Positions 13,503 to 21,755 of a stretch of DNA of 28,580 bases are shown here, in pieces (position 1 is the first letter of the stretch; every line of letters starts with the position of its first letter). A program made the position numbers and the translations under genes. This stretch comes from CAZHGD01 sp964531735 (GTDB taxonomy: Bacteria; Armatimonadota; UBA10988). The stretch lies in the NCBI GenBank assembly GCA_964531735.1, contig CAZHGD010000093.1:1-28580 (forward strand). The letters run 5' to 3'. The notes under the pieces were generated by a model, which did not search any database, was not told the DNA's origin, and worked only from the letters and a program-made list of their open reading frames with translations.

Positions 13503-16231
13503 GTGGCCGGCCCGCTACCTTGCCGTGCCAGCCAGTCGGCGGCGGCTCGCGTCCGCGGGTGGGCCACGCCGAGGCGGGCCCCGAAGGCCCCGTGCGCCCG
13601 GCTCATCAGCGCGCGCGCCACCACCGCATGGCCCACGGTCAGCTCCAGTTCGGCCAACTGGGCCAGGGCCTCGGCCAGCCGCGGATGCTGGGGATCGCCG
13701 CGGCGCTCCAACGCCGCCACGGCGTGCTCGAGCAGGTCGCGCGCCTGCGCGCAGTCGCCCTGCAGCAGAGCCACCGACGCCAACTCGCAACGGGTCGCGG
13801 CCACGTACGGGTGGTCGCCGCCCAGTTCGCGCTCGTCCGCCTCCAGCGCCTCGCCGAACAGGCGCTCGGCAGTCTCGGGATGCCCCAGCGCGCGCTCGGT
13901 GCGGCCCAGGTTGACCAGGATGTTGACGTGCAGCGGGTCGCGCTCGTCGAGCTGCGCCTGGGCAATGGCCTGCGCACGCCGCAGGTAGTCGCGCGCCAGC
14001 TCGGGCTGGCCGCGCTCACAGAGCACCGCGGCCAGGTTGATGTAGCTCCGCGCGAGCAGGACATCATCGGCCGCGAGACGCTGTTCGCGGATCGCCACGG
14101 CCCGCCGCAAGCCCGCCTCGGCGGCGGGCAGGTCGCCCAGGTCGCGGTCGACCATGGCCAGATTGGACAGGCGAATCGCCAGCACCGGATCAGCCGGGCC
14201 GAGGTGACGCTCGTCCAACCGGATGGCCTGCTCCAGCCAACGGCGCGCGGCGAACGGGTCACCACGGTCCTTGGCCGCGAGGCCGAGGTTGGAGTACCAG
14301 CGCGCCAGTTCGGCCGACTCGGCGCCTTGCTCGGCCACCAGCCAGGCCACCCCGCGCTCCAGGATCGCCTGGGCGGCGGCGTTGCGGCCGAGGTACCACA
14401 GCAGCGTCGTCGCGGTGTGCGCCAGGCCCAGCGCCGCCGCCGGCGAGGCCGACCACGCCAGCTCGACCAGCGCGGCGACGGCGCTGACCTCCCACAGATT
14501 CTCGCGCCGGTACCATCCACCGGCCTCGAGCGCGTCGGCCCGCTCGCCGGCCAGCGCAATCACGGCGGCCCGCCGGCGGTCCAGCACCTCAGCGGCCAGG
14601 CGGCCGCGCACGACCTCACCGACCAGCCGGTGCAGACTGACCACCCGCGGCTCATCGGTGGCCGCGAGCAACCGCAGGCCGGTCAGCCGGCGCTCGATCT
14701 GCCGCCAGGCATCCGGGTGACCAGGGCGCGGCGCTGCCGCCAGGTCGGGCCACTCGGCGGCAACCAGCTCCCTCAGCCAGGGCAGGCCGATCCCGTCGGC
14801 CGGCAGCAGCGCGGCGTAGTCGAGGGCGCAGCGCTCGGGCTCGGTCAGCTCAGCCAGGGTCGGTTCGAGCAGACGGCCCAGACTGGCCTCGCTGTGCCCG
14901 CTGAGCTGCACCTCCTCGGCCAACTCATCCACCGCCAGCCAACCATCGGTGGCCAACCGTTCGCCGTAGCCGCTGAGGCTGACCTCCGGGTGCTGGTGGA
15001 GAAACACGGCGACCACCTCGACGGCCAGCGCGTGCCCGCCCAGCCGCGCCACGATGCCGCGCGCCGCCGCCTGGTCCTCGTCGGTGACCAGATCGCGCCA
15101 ACCGCGCAGCAGGTCGAGGCCGTCCGCGCCGCTCAGGCTGGGGAGACTCAGCACCGCCGCGGCGCCGCCCGGCGGCGGCGCCACCCGGGCGGTGGCCAGC
15201 ACATGGAGCTGGTCGGTGGCCGGGAACAACTCGGCCAGGCGGCGCCCGCCCAGCTGCGCCGGATCGTCGACGTTGTCGAGGATCAGCAGCCGGCGCGGGC
15301 CGCGTGCCAGCGCGTCGCGGACGCGCGCATAGGCCGTCACCGGGTCGCGGCGCTCTTCGGCGGTCAGTTCCACGCCGAACTGCCAGGCCAGCGCCGCCAA
15401 CGGCTCGCGCAGGTCCGGACTGCCCGCGCAGTGCACCAGCCAGCGTCCGCCCGGATACAAGCTCGCAAAGGCATGGGCATACTGGAGCGCCGTGGCCGTC
15501 TTGCCCTGGCCCGGCAAGCCCACCAGCACACACACGGCGCCCAGCCGCCCGCCGGCCAGCGCGGCGCGTAGCTCGCCCAGTTCGCGTCGCCGGCCGGCAA
15601 AGTAGCGGTTCGCGCGCGGCAGGTTGTCCGGCGATTCGGCGGCCTCACGCACACGCTCCAGACGGCCGGCCAACGACTGTTCGAGCGCCTCGATGCGGAC
15701 CCGGACATCGTCGCGGCGCAAGGCGTCGGCGCCGTCGGGCCACCAGTCACGGAAGTCGGCGAGCTGCCGGCTGCACAGCTCGCCGATCCAGCCGGGCTCC
15801 GCGCCGCTGTGCGCCTCGAACGCCGCGGCCGTGGCGATGTAGACCGGCGCGATGCCTTCCACGCCGAGGGCGCGATGGTGCTCGTGTCGCAGGTAGGTCT
15901 CACACTCGAGCCGGCACCAGGTGCTGCTCAGGTAGGCCGGTGAGACGACGGCCAGGAACACCTTTGCGGAGCGCAGCCCGCGCGCGATGCGGTGGTTCCA
16001 GTCGTCCATGGTGGCGATGGACTGCCGGTCCATGAACACGCGGAGCTGTTCGACGGCGAAATGCTGGTGATCGGCCGCGAGCTGCGCCACCAGCGCGCTG
16101 ACCATGCCGGCTCGGTCGTCAGCGTGGGCGTAGCTGACGAACAGGTCGTACTCCTCATCGCCGGTTGGCTGACCTGGCTTGGGCACGCGACACCGTTGCG
16201 TCGACACGCGCGAGGCTGCGCCTCGCGGCAC
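13499..16231 (-). CDS. TIR / NB-ARC-like NTPase / TPR protein (bacterial NLR-like STAND protein)
   Basis: 910 residues at the longest start. TIR domain about 27-150 (EYDLFVSYAHADD), with the WCRLE motif placing the catalytic Glu of NADase TIRs at 109. A linker leads to an NTPase: Walker A GLPGQGKT (238-245), Walker B RRLLILDNVDD (Asp319), and a winged-helix-like part with LTEPERCALDYAALLP. From about 600 to 900 there are tetratricopeptide repeats (ARWYSNLGLAAKDRGD, SYINLAAVLCERGQ). This is plant-NLR-like architecture. Bacterial relatives sense a ligand through the repeats, oligomerise, and degrade NAD+ or signal through TIR. No signal peptide, so cytoplasmic. The start is uncertain: GTGs at 16231, 16207 or 16186, none with a clear SD. 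It is divergent from the caspase genes and overlaps the HNH stop by 4 bases. Confidence 0.9.
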   Translation of the reverse strand: MPRGAASRVSTQRCRVPKPGQPTGDEEYDLFVSYAHADDRAGMVSALVAQLAADHQHFAVEQLRVFMDRQSIATMDDWNHRIARGLRSAKVFLAVVSPAYLSSTWCRLECETYLRHEHHRALGVEGIAPVYIATAAAFEAHSGAEPGWIGELCSRQLADFRDWWPDGADALRRDDVRVRIEALEQSLAGRLERVREAAESPDNLPRANRYFAGRRRELGELRAALAGGRLGAVCVLVGLPGQGKTATALQYAHAFASLYPGGRWLVHCAGSPDLREPLAALAWQFGVELTAEERRDPVTAYARVRDALARGPRRLLILDNVDDPAQLGGRRLAELFPATDQLHVLATARVAPPPGGAAAVLSLPSLSGADGLDLLRGWRDLVTDEDQAAARGIVARLGGHALAVEVVAVFLHQHPEVSLSGYGERLATDGWLAVDELAEEVQLSGHSEASLGRLLEPTLAELTEPERCALDYAALLPADGIGLPWLRELVAAEWPDLAAAPRPGHPDAWRQIERRLTGLRLLAATDEPRVVSLHRLVGEVVRGRLAAEVLDRRRAAVIALAGERADALEAGGWYRRENLWEVSAVAALVELAWSASPAAALGLAHTATTLLWYLGRNAAAQAILERGVAWLVAEQGAESAELARWYSNLGLAAKDRGDPFAARRWLEQAIRLDERHLGPADPVLAIRLSNLAMVDRDLGDLPAAEAGLRRAVAIREQRLAADDVLLARSYINLAAVLCERGQPELARDYLRRAQAIAQAQLDERDPLHVNILVNLGRTERALGHPETAERLFGEALEADERELGGDHPYVAATRCELASVALLQGDCAQARDLLEHAVAALERRGDPQHPRLAEALAQLAELELTVGHAVVARALMSRAHGAFGARLGVAHPRTRAAADWLARQGSGPAT
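16208..16226. repeat. Inverted repeat at the 5' end of the NLR gene
   Basis: CGCGAGGC-TGC-GCCTCGCG, an 8-bp perfect stem with a 3-nt loop. If the NLR protein starts at the downstream GTG (16186), this lies in its untranslated leader; with the longer start it is inside the coding sequence. Confidence 0.4.
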
Positions 16232-16263
16232 TCTTGGCAGAATCCGAACCGACCAGCGGAATA

Positions 16264-16277
16264 CCGGCGGCCGCCGG
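16264..16277. promoter_or_regulatory. 14-bp perfect palindrome, candidate operator
   Basis: CCGGCGGCCGCCGG, self-complementary, in the divergent space between the TIR-NLR and caspase genes, 3 bases from a second palindrome. It could bind a dimeric regulator, but GC-rich palindromes also occur by chance. Confidence 0.35.
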
Positions 16278-16280
16278 CGC

Positions 16281-16294
16281 GTATGGTACCATAC
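16281..16294. promoter_or_regulatory. 14-bp perfect palindrome, candidate operator
   Basis: GTATGGTACCATAC, self-complementary and much more AT-rich than its surroundings, centred in the divergent NLR/caspase promoter region. TATGGT inside it resembles a -10 element on either strand, so a bound regulator could control both directions. No clear matching -35 was found. Confidence 0.5.
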
Positions 16295-16363
16295 CGAGCG
16301 TGTGACCGCAGGGGCGCCGTACCAAGCACCTGGTCCGACGCCGGAGCGCGTTGGAGCAGGACC

Positions 16364-18367
16364 GTGGACGGCTGGACGAACACGTTGCGTGGGGCATGGC
16401 TGGGTGTGATGCTGGGCGTGGCACTCGCCGCAGGTCCCTCACCGGCCGGCGCCGCCGAACCGCGGCGGCTCGCCTTGCTGGTGGCAATCGACCGCTATGA
16501 CCATGTCACGCCCACGGACGGCAAGCCGCCCTGGCCACGCCTGAACTCCACGGCCGACGCCAAGGCGCTCGCCGCCACGCTGACCAGCCCCCGCTACGGC
16601 TTCGCGCCGGGCAACGTGGCGCTGCTCACCGATGGCGCCGCCACTCGCGACGGCATCGTCCGCGCCTTCCAGGCCGTCTTGCTGGACCAGGCGCGGCCCG
16701 GCGATATCGTGGTCTTCTACTTTGCCGGCCACGGCCAGAACGTGCCGACCGGCGATGGTGGCGTCGACCAGAGCCTGGTGCCCTGGGACTATGTGAGCCA
16801 GGATGCCCGCGTCGGCGCCCGCACCAACCTGCGCCGCGAGACCTTGCGGCAACTGCTCCGCCAGCTCGTCGGCAAACTGCACGCCAACGGCCGCCGCGGC
16901 AGCCTGACCGCCATCTTCGACTGCTGCTGCTCGACCAGCCGGCTGCGCGGTCACGGCGCCGAGGTCGTGGCCCGTGGTCGTGGCTGGCAGAAGGAGATTG
17001 ACGGCATCGAGCCGCCGGCGCTGACCGCGCTGGCCGCGCAGCGGCTGACCGAAGGGCTGATCGAGCACGACCAGCAGGTCGGTTACGTGGCCCTGTCCGC
17101 CTGCCAGGCCGAGCAGTCAGCGCTCGAGTTCCGGCCCCAGGCCGGCGTCTTCCGCGGCGCGTTCACCTGGTTCCTGATCCAGGAGCTACAACGGGCGACG
17201 CCGGCCAGCACGTACGCGTCCGTCTTCCAGCGCATCTGGAGCCACTTCAGCGCCGTCGGGCTGGCCGAGAAGCAGCAGCCGTCGCTCCAGGGCGACACCA
17301 ACCAGCCGCTGTTCGGCACCGGAGCTCGCGCCGTGCCGGCCTTTGCCGTGACGCGACCGGGCCAGGCGGCCGGTGAGTTGGTGTTGCCCGCCGGCGAGCT
17401 GCACGGCGTCACCGTCGGCTCGGTCTACGCGCTCTATCGCGCCGGCGCCGGGCTACAGGCGGCCGCGCGCCTGGCCACGGCCAAGGTGGTCCGACGCGCG
17501 CTGACCGAGTCGGTGCTGCAACTGGCGGCATCCGACGCGCGGCGCCTGAGCGCAGCCGACCTGGCCGGCGCCGAGGCGGTGGAGACGGCGCACAACCACA
17601 GCGCCGAGCCGCTGCCCGTGTACCTGGCGCCCACCGCGACCGCGTGGCGCGCCCGCCTCGCCGATCTGCGCGCGATCGACCTCCAGGTCAGCGAGGGCGC
17701 CGCCGCGGTGCGCCTGGACGTGGCCCAGGGCCGGCTCGCGCTCCAGACGCGCACCAAGCGCGAGGCCGACCAGGAGTTCGGCAACCTGACCAGTTGGCCC
17801 GATGCGCCGGCCAGTGCCACCGCCTTGCGCGCGGCGCTGCTCTGCCTGGCACGCTGGCACGCGGTGGCCCGCCTGGGCTGCGACCAGCCGCGCCGGGACG
17901 GCGACATCGAACTCCGCCTGCTACACTGCGACGCCGAGACCCTACAGTCGACCAACCCGAACTGGCGGCCGGCGCCGATGGTCGGCGGCGTGTGGCCGGT
18001 CTACCGTGAGCGCGACGGCCTCTGGGCCGAGGTCCGCAACCCGTCCGACCAGCCGGTCTACGTCTCGCTGCTGGAACTGGGCTGCGACGGCGCCATCAAG
18101 GTGCTCTGGCCCACCGAGGACGGCCCGTCGTTCCGGCTGCCGGCGCACAGCGACTGGACGCGCATGCCCGCCGGCCGCCTGGTCTCGGCCGAAACCGGCA
18201 TCAGCCAGCTCAAGGCGCTGGCCTCGCGCGAGCCGCTGCCGCATCTGGACTCGTTGGCGCAAGGCGGACTCGGCGGCGAGGCGGGTAGCAAGGGCACACC
18301 GACGGCGCCGGCCACGACCGAGGTCACGGGGTGGAGCGCCGCGGATGTGTACTACTGGGTCAAATGA
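16364..18367 (+). CDS. Exported caspase-family (C14) protease with DUF4384-like C-terminus
   Basis: 667 residues from GTG at 16364 (GGAGCAGG just upstream). The frame is open further upstream, but the start here gives an immediate signal peptide (TLRGAWLGVMLGVALAAGPSPAGAA). The caspase fold runs from about 35 to 300: RLALLVAIDRYD, VVFYFAGHGQN (His123) and AIFDCCCSTSR (Cys188, in the usual D-x-C position), so the catalytic dyad is intact. A basic-residue-specific (metacaspase-like) or caspase-like cut is expected; specificity is not readable. The last roughly 130 residues (GGVWPVYRERDGLWAEVRN, VSLLELGCDGAIKVLWP) match the DUF4384 style often fused to bacterial caspases. The WD40-caspase gene starts 19 bp downstream. 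Predicted to act outside the cytoplasmic membrane or anchored to it. Confidence 0.87.
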   Translation: MDGWTNTLRGAWLGVMLGVALAAGPSPAGAAEPRRLALLVAIDRYDHVTPTDGKPPWPRLNSTADAKALAATLTSPRYGFAPGNVALLTDGAATRDGIVRAFQAVLLDQARPGDIVVFYFAGHGQNVPTGDGGVDQSLVPWDYVSQDARVGARTNLRRETLRQLLRQLVGKLHANGRRGSLTAIFDCCCSTSRLRGHGAEVVARGRGWQKEIDGIEPPALTALAAQRLTEGLIEHDQQVGYVALSACQAEQSALEFRPQAGVFRGAFTWFLIQELQRATPASTYASVFQRIWSHFSAVGLAEKQQPSLQGDTNQPLFGTGARAVPAFAVTRPGQAAGELVLPAGELHGVTVGSVYALYRAGAGLQAAARLATAKVVRRALTESVLQLAASDARRLSAADLAGAEAVETAHNHSAEPLPVYLAPTATAWRARLADLRAIDLQVSEGAAAVRLDVAQGRLALQTRTKREADQEFGNLTSWPDAPASATALRAALLCLARWHAVARLGCDQPRRDGDIELRLLHCDAETLQSTNPNWRPAPMVGGVWPVYRERDGLWAEVRNPSDQPVYVSLLELGCDGAIKVLWPTEDGPSFRLPAHSDWTRMPAGRLVSAETGISQLKALASREPLPHLDSLAQGGLGGEAGSKGTPTAPATTEVTGWSAADVYYWVK

Positions 18368-18386
18368 CGGCGCCACGGGACAACAG

Positions 18387-21300
18387 ATGAGCAAGTGGCT
18401 GACGTGGGTGTTGCTATGCGTCGCTGTGGCTGCGGGACAGCCAGCGCCGGAGCCGCGGTTGGTGGTGCAGACGGGGCATACCTCGCCGATCACCTGTCTT
18501 GCATGGTCGCCCGACGGTCGGCTGTGTCTCTCGGCCGCAGACGACGAGGCAGCAGTCCTGCTGTGGCATGTAGCCACCGGGCGGACGATCAGCCGCCTCG
18601 GGCCGGTCGCGCACGGCATCGAGGCGACCCTGTTCACGCCCGACGGCCAGCACGCGATCATCGCTGGCGGCGATGGCACCGCCGGCCTGTGGACGCTGTC
18701 GCCCGCGCGCGAGGTCTCGCGCTTCTCGAACGGCGCCAACATCACCAGCCTCGACTTGTCTGCTGACGGTCGCTTGCTTCTGACTGGCGGCGCCGACGGC
18801 CGGGCGCGGCTCTGGGATCTGGCCAGCACGCGCTTGGTGCGTTCGCTGACCCCGCTGCAGCCCCAGCCCGCCACCGCCGCGGCGGTCCGGAACGCGGGCA
18901 CCACCGCTCGGTTCAGCCCGGATGGCCGACGCCTCGTTGTTGGCGTCTGGTTGGTGAGCGGCACGACGACGAGCGCCGTCTATGACCTGGTCCGCGAGGC
19001 ACCAGTGGCGCTGCTGCCTGACGTACACGCACTGCGGTTCTGGCCGGACAGTGCCTCGCTTCTCTGCGGGGCACACGACCGGTACGCCATCTACAGCGCC
19101 GACGACGGCCGCCTTGTGCGCGTGCTGCCCTGGCCAACCGACCTCGGCTCAGTCCTCAGCCTTAGCCCCGACGGGCAACTCCTGGCCATCGACGAGGATG
19201 GCAGCAACAACGTGCACCTGTATAGCACCGCCGACGGCCTGCGCCGTGGCTCGCTCACCGTGCCCATGGGGCTCAAGGGGCGTGTCGGTGCTGCACGCTT
19301 CAGCATCGACGGGCGCCGGCTGTTGGCCGGCACGTACGACCGGATCGTCCGCATATGGGACCTGGCCACCGGCACCGAGGTCGGCCGCCTGACCGGCCCA
19401 AACGACGAAGTGGCGTCGATGGCGAGCGATGCTGCCGGTCACTGCCTGCTCACCGGTCACGGGCGCAGCCCGGCAGCGCTCTGGGATCTGCACAACGGAC
19501 GCCTGGTGCGCATGCTCGGGAGCGACAGCGCGATCAACTCCGAAGCCGTGGCGCTGGACCCCACTGGCACGCTTGCGCTCACGGGAGGATGGCTAGGTGC
19601 TCGGCTGTGGGATTGCGCCAGCGGCCGCCAACGATGGTACTACGAGACGAACTGCAACGGCATCTACAACCTGACCATGAGTCCGGGCGCCGAACGAGTG
19701 CTGCTGTACACACGACAGCCCTTCGACACAGTGTTCATACGTGGCCTGACCGGTCAGGTCGAGTCCACCCACAGCTGTGATCAAAGTCGGTCGAGCGCAC
19801 AACTGAGCCCCGCCGGCGACACCTACGCCGCCCACTTCAACCCCCGAGTCTGGCTGTGGGATGTCCAGTCACGACGCCTGCTCTGGACAACCGAGGTCGG
19901 CGCCACCGTGGCAGGCACGGTGTATAGCCAGAACAGCCGTTTCGTTGCCGTGTCAACGGTCAGCCCGACCAGTCTCCTGGTCTACCGCGTGGCCGACGGC
20001 CAGATGGTTGGCCGCTGTCCCGTGTCGGTCGCCAGTCAGGTACTGCGCATCTCCGAGGATGCCCAGAAGGCCATCACCCTTGGCTACGACGGCACGGTCA
20101 CCGAGTGGGACACACTCGCCGGCCGCGCACTTCGGCAACACCGCCTCCGCGCGCTGGCCATGGGCCGGCCGAACGCTGCCTGCCTGTTGCCGAACGGACG
20201 TCACCTGTGTGTCGGTGAGACAGCCAGCGGCACGTCCATCTGGGACCTGACCGACGACAGTCACATCTGCTCGCTCTACTCCTTCACCGACGGCACCTGG
20301 GCCGTGGTCGCGCCCGACGGCCGGTTCGACACCAACAACCTCGAGGAGATCAGGGGCCTGCACTGGGTGCTGCCCAACGATCCGCTCACGCCGCTGCCGC
20401 TCGAGTCGTTCATGCGCGACTACTATGAGCCGCGCCTGCTCTCGCGCCTGCTGGCCGGCGAGCGCATGGCCGCCGTGCGGCCACTGACCGACCTCAACAC
20501 GGCCCAGCCCGAGGTGCGTCTGGCGGCGGCGGCGCCGGGTGCCGACAACACCGCCACCGTCAACGTGACCGTGGCCGGCGCCCCAGACCGGGCCCGGACC
20601 GGTCGCTGCGCCGAGGACCTGCGGCTGTTCCGCGATGGGCAGTTGGTCGGGCATGTCGAAGGCCGCCTGCCGCTCGACGCGCAGGGCACATACCACGGCA
20701 CGTTCAGCGTGCGGGTGCCGCGGCGAGCCGGGCTGAAGTCACTGCAGTTGTCGGCCTACTGCTTCAACGACGACCGCGTCAAGAGCGCCACGGCGCGGGC
20801 CACCTACGTGCCGCCGCAGCCACCGGCGCCAGTGACCGGACGCGCACTGGTCCTGGCCGTCGGCGTGGACACCTATGCCGACGCGACCCTCATGCCGCTG
20901 CAGTATGCCGCTGCCGACGCGGTCGCCATGAGGGACAGCCTGGTCGACGGTCTGGCCAGGACGCGCGCCTGGAGCCGCGTCGACAGTGTGCTGCTGACCT
21001 CCACCGCCGAGCGCCAGACGGCCACGCGCGACAACGTCAGGCTGGTGCTGGACCGGCTGGCCGGCCGGCCGGTGGACGCCACGCGGCTGGCGGCCATCAC
21101 CGGCGGCGTCGAGGTGCCGCCCGCGCGGCCCGAGGACCTGGTGGTCATCACCTGGTCCGGCCACGGTTCGCGCGACCACGGCGGCACGTTCTACCTCGTG
21201 CCCAGCGATGCCGGCGCCGCCGCGACCCAGCCCATCAGCAGCAGCGACCTGTCGCGGTGGTTGCAGGACGTGGATGCCGGCGAGATCGTCTTCGTCGTCG

Positions 21301-21719
21301 ATGCCTGCCACGCCGAAGCGGCCGTGGCCAGTCAGGGATTCAAGCCCGGTCCGCTGGGCAGTCGCGGTCTGGGGCAGTTGGCCTACGACAAAGGGCTCAC
21401 CCTCCTGGCCGCCAGCCGGGCCGATCGTCAGGCCAAGGAGTACGGCCAACTGCGCCACAGCCTGCTGACCTACGTGTTGGTCAGGGAGGGCCTGGGCCAG
21501 GGCCGCGCCGCGGTGGCTGGCCGTCTCACGCTGGGTGGTTGGCTCGACTACGGCTGCACGCGCACCCCGCGGTTCGAGGCCGAACTGCGCGACCGCCGCA
21601 CAGCCCAAGCCAGGAACAGTGACCCCTTGTACGCCGTCGCACCGCAACAGCCCGTCCTGTTCCGCTTCCGCAAGTCGCCGACTGACGTTATGCTGGAGAC
21701 CGGTTCGCCGAGCAAGTAA
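18387..21719 (+). CDS. WD40-repeat protein with C-terminal caspase-family (C14) domain
   Basis: 1110 residues. An N-terminal signal peptide (MSKWLTWVLLCVAVAAGQPA) is followed by a WD40 propeller array from about 25 to 620 (GHTSPITCLAWSPDGR, GGADGRARLWDLAS, RIVRIWDLATG). The linker LEEIRGLHWVLPNDPLTPLPLESFMRDYYEPRLL is characteristic of this WD40-caspase family. A beta-sandwich comes next, then the caspase domain from about 820: ALVLAVGVDTY, VITWSGHGS (His926) and VFVVDACHA (Cys974), both catalytic residues present. The order repeats-then-protease suggests recognition by WD40 blades and cleavage by the C-terminal domain. Only a weak SD (GGGA) precedes the ATG, so translation may be coupled to the upstream caspase gene. 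The 36-bp gap to the glycyl-radical enzyme gene may allow read-through. Confidence 0.9.
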   Translation: MSKWLTWVLLCVAVAAGQPAPEPRLVVQTGHTSPITCLAWSPDGRLCLSAADDEAAVLLWHVATGRTISRLGPVAHGIEATLFTPDGQHAIIAGGDGTAGLWTLSPAREVSRFSNGANITSLDLSADGRLLLTGGADGRARLWDLASTRLVRSLTPLQPQPATAAAVRNAGTTARFSPDGRRLVVGVWLVSGTTTSAVYDLVREAPVALLPDVHALRFWPDSASLLCGAHDRYAIYSADDGRLVRVLPWPTDLGSVLSLSPDGQLLAIDEDGSNNVHLYSTADGLRRGSLTVPMGLKGRVGAARFSIDGRRLLAGTYDRIVRIWDLATGTEVGRLTGPNDEVASMASDAAGHCLLTGHGRSPAALWDLHNGRLVRMLGSDSAINSEAVALDPTGTLALTGGWLGARLWDCASGRQRWYYETNCNGIYNLTMSPGAERVLLYTRQPFDTVFIRGLTGQVESTHSCDQSRSSAQLSPAGDTYAAHFNPRVWLWDVQSRRLLWTTEVGATVAGTVYSQNSRFVAVSTVSPTSLLVYRVADGQMVGRCPVSVASQVLRISEDAQKAITLGYDGTVTEWDTLAGRALRQHRLRALAMGRPNAACLLPNGRHLCVGETASGTSIWDLTDDSHICSLYSFTDGTWAVVAPDGRFDTNNLEEIRGLHWVLPNDPLTPLPLESFMRDYYEPRLLSRLLAGERMAAVRPLTDLNTAQPEVRLAAAAPGADNTATVNVTVAGAPDRARTGRCAEDLRLFRDGQLVGHVEGRLPLDAQGTYHGTFSVRVPRRAGLKSLQLSAYCFNDDRVKSATARATYVPPQPPAPVTGRALVLAVGVDTYADATLMPLQYAAADAVAMRDSLVDGLARTRAWSRVDSVLLTSTAERQTATRDNVRLVLDRLAGRPVDATRLAAITGGVEVPPARPEDLVVITWSGHGSRDHGGTFYLVPSDAGAAATQPISSSDLSRWLQDVDAGEIVFVVDACHAEAAVASQGFKPGPLGSRGLGQLAYDKGLTLLAASRADRQAKEYGQLRHSLLTYVLVREGLGQGRAAVAGRLTLGGWLDYGCTRTPRFEAELRDRRTAQARNSDPLYAVAPQQPVLFRFRKSPTDVMLETGSPSK

Positions 21720-21755
21720 GCGGGGCCTCGGCGCTGACCGTCGGAGAGAGGGCGT

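Noticed and set aside
13289..15571. Long plus-strand open frame (about 760 codons) antisense to the TIR-NLR gene
   Set aside because: It has low-complexity R/A/Q/P-rich translation and no domain, and the opposite strand holds clear TIR, Walker and TPR motifs. Such frames follow from GC-rich third positions.
15992..16363. N-terminal extension of the caspase-DUF4384 gene
   Set aside because: It would overlap the NLR coding region, has no SD, and would bury the signal peptide about 125 residues inside.
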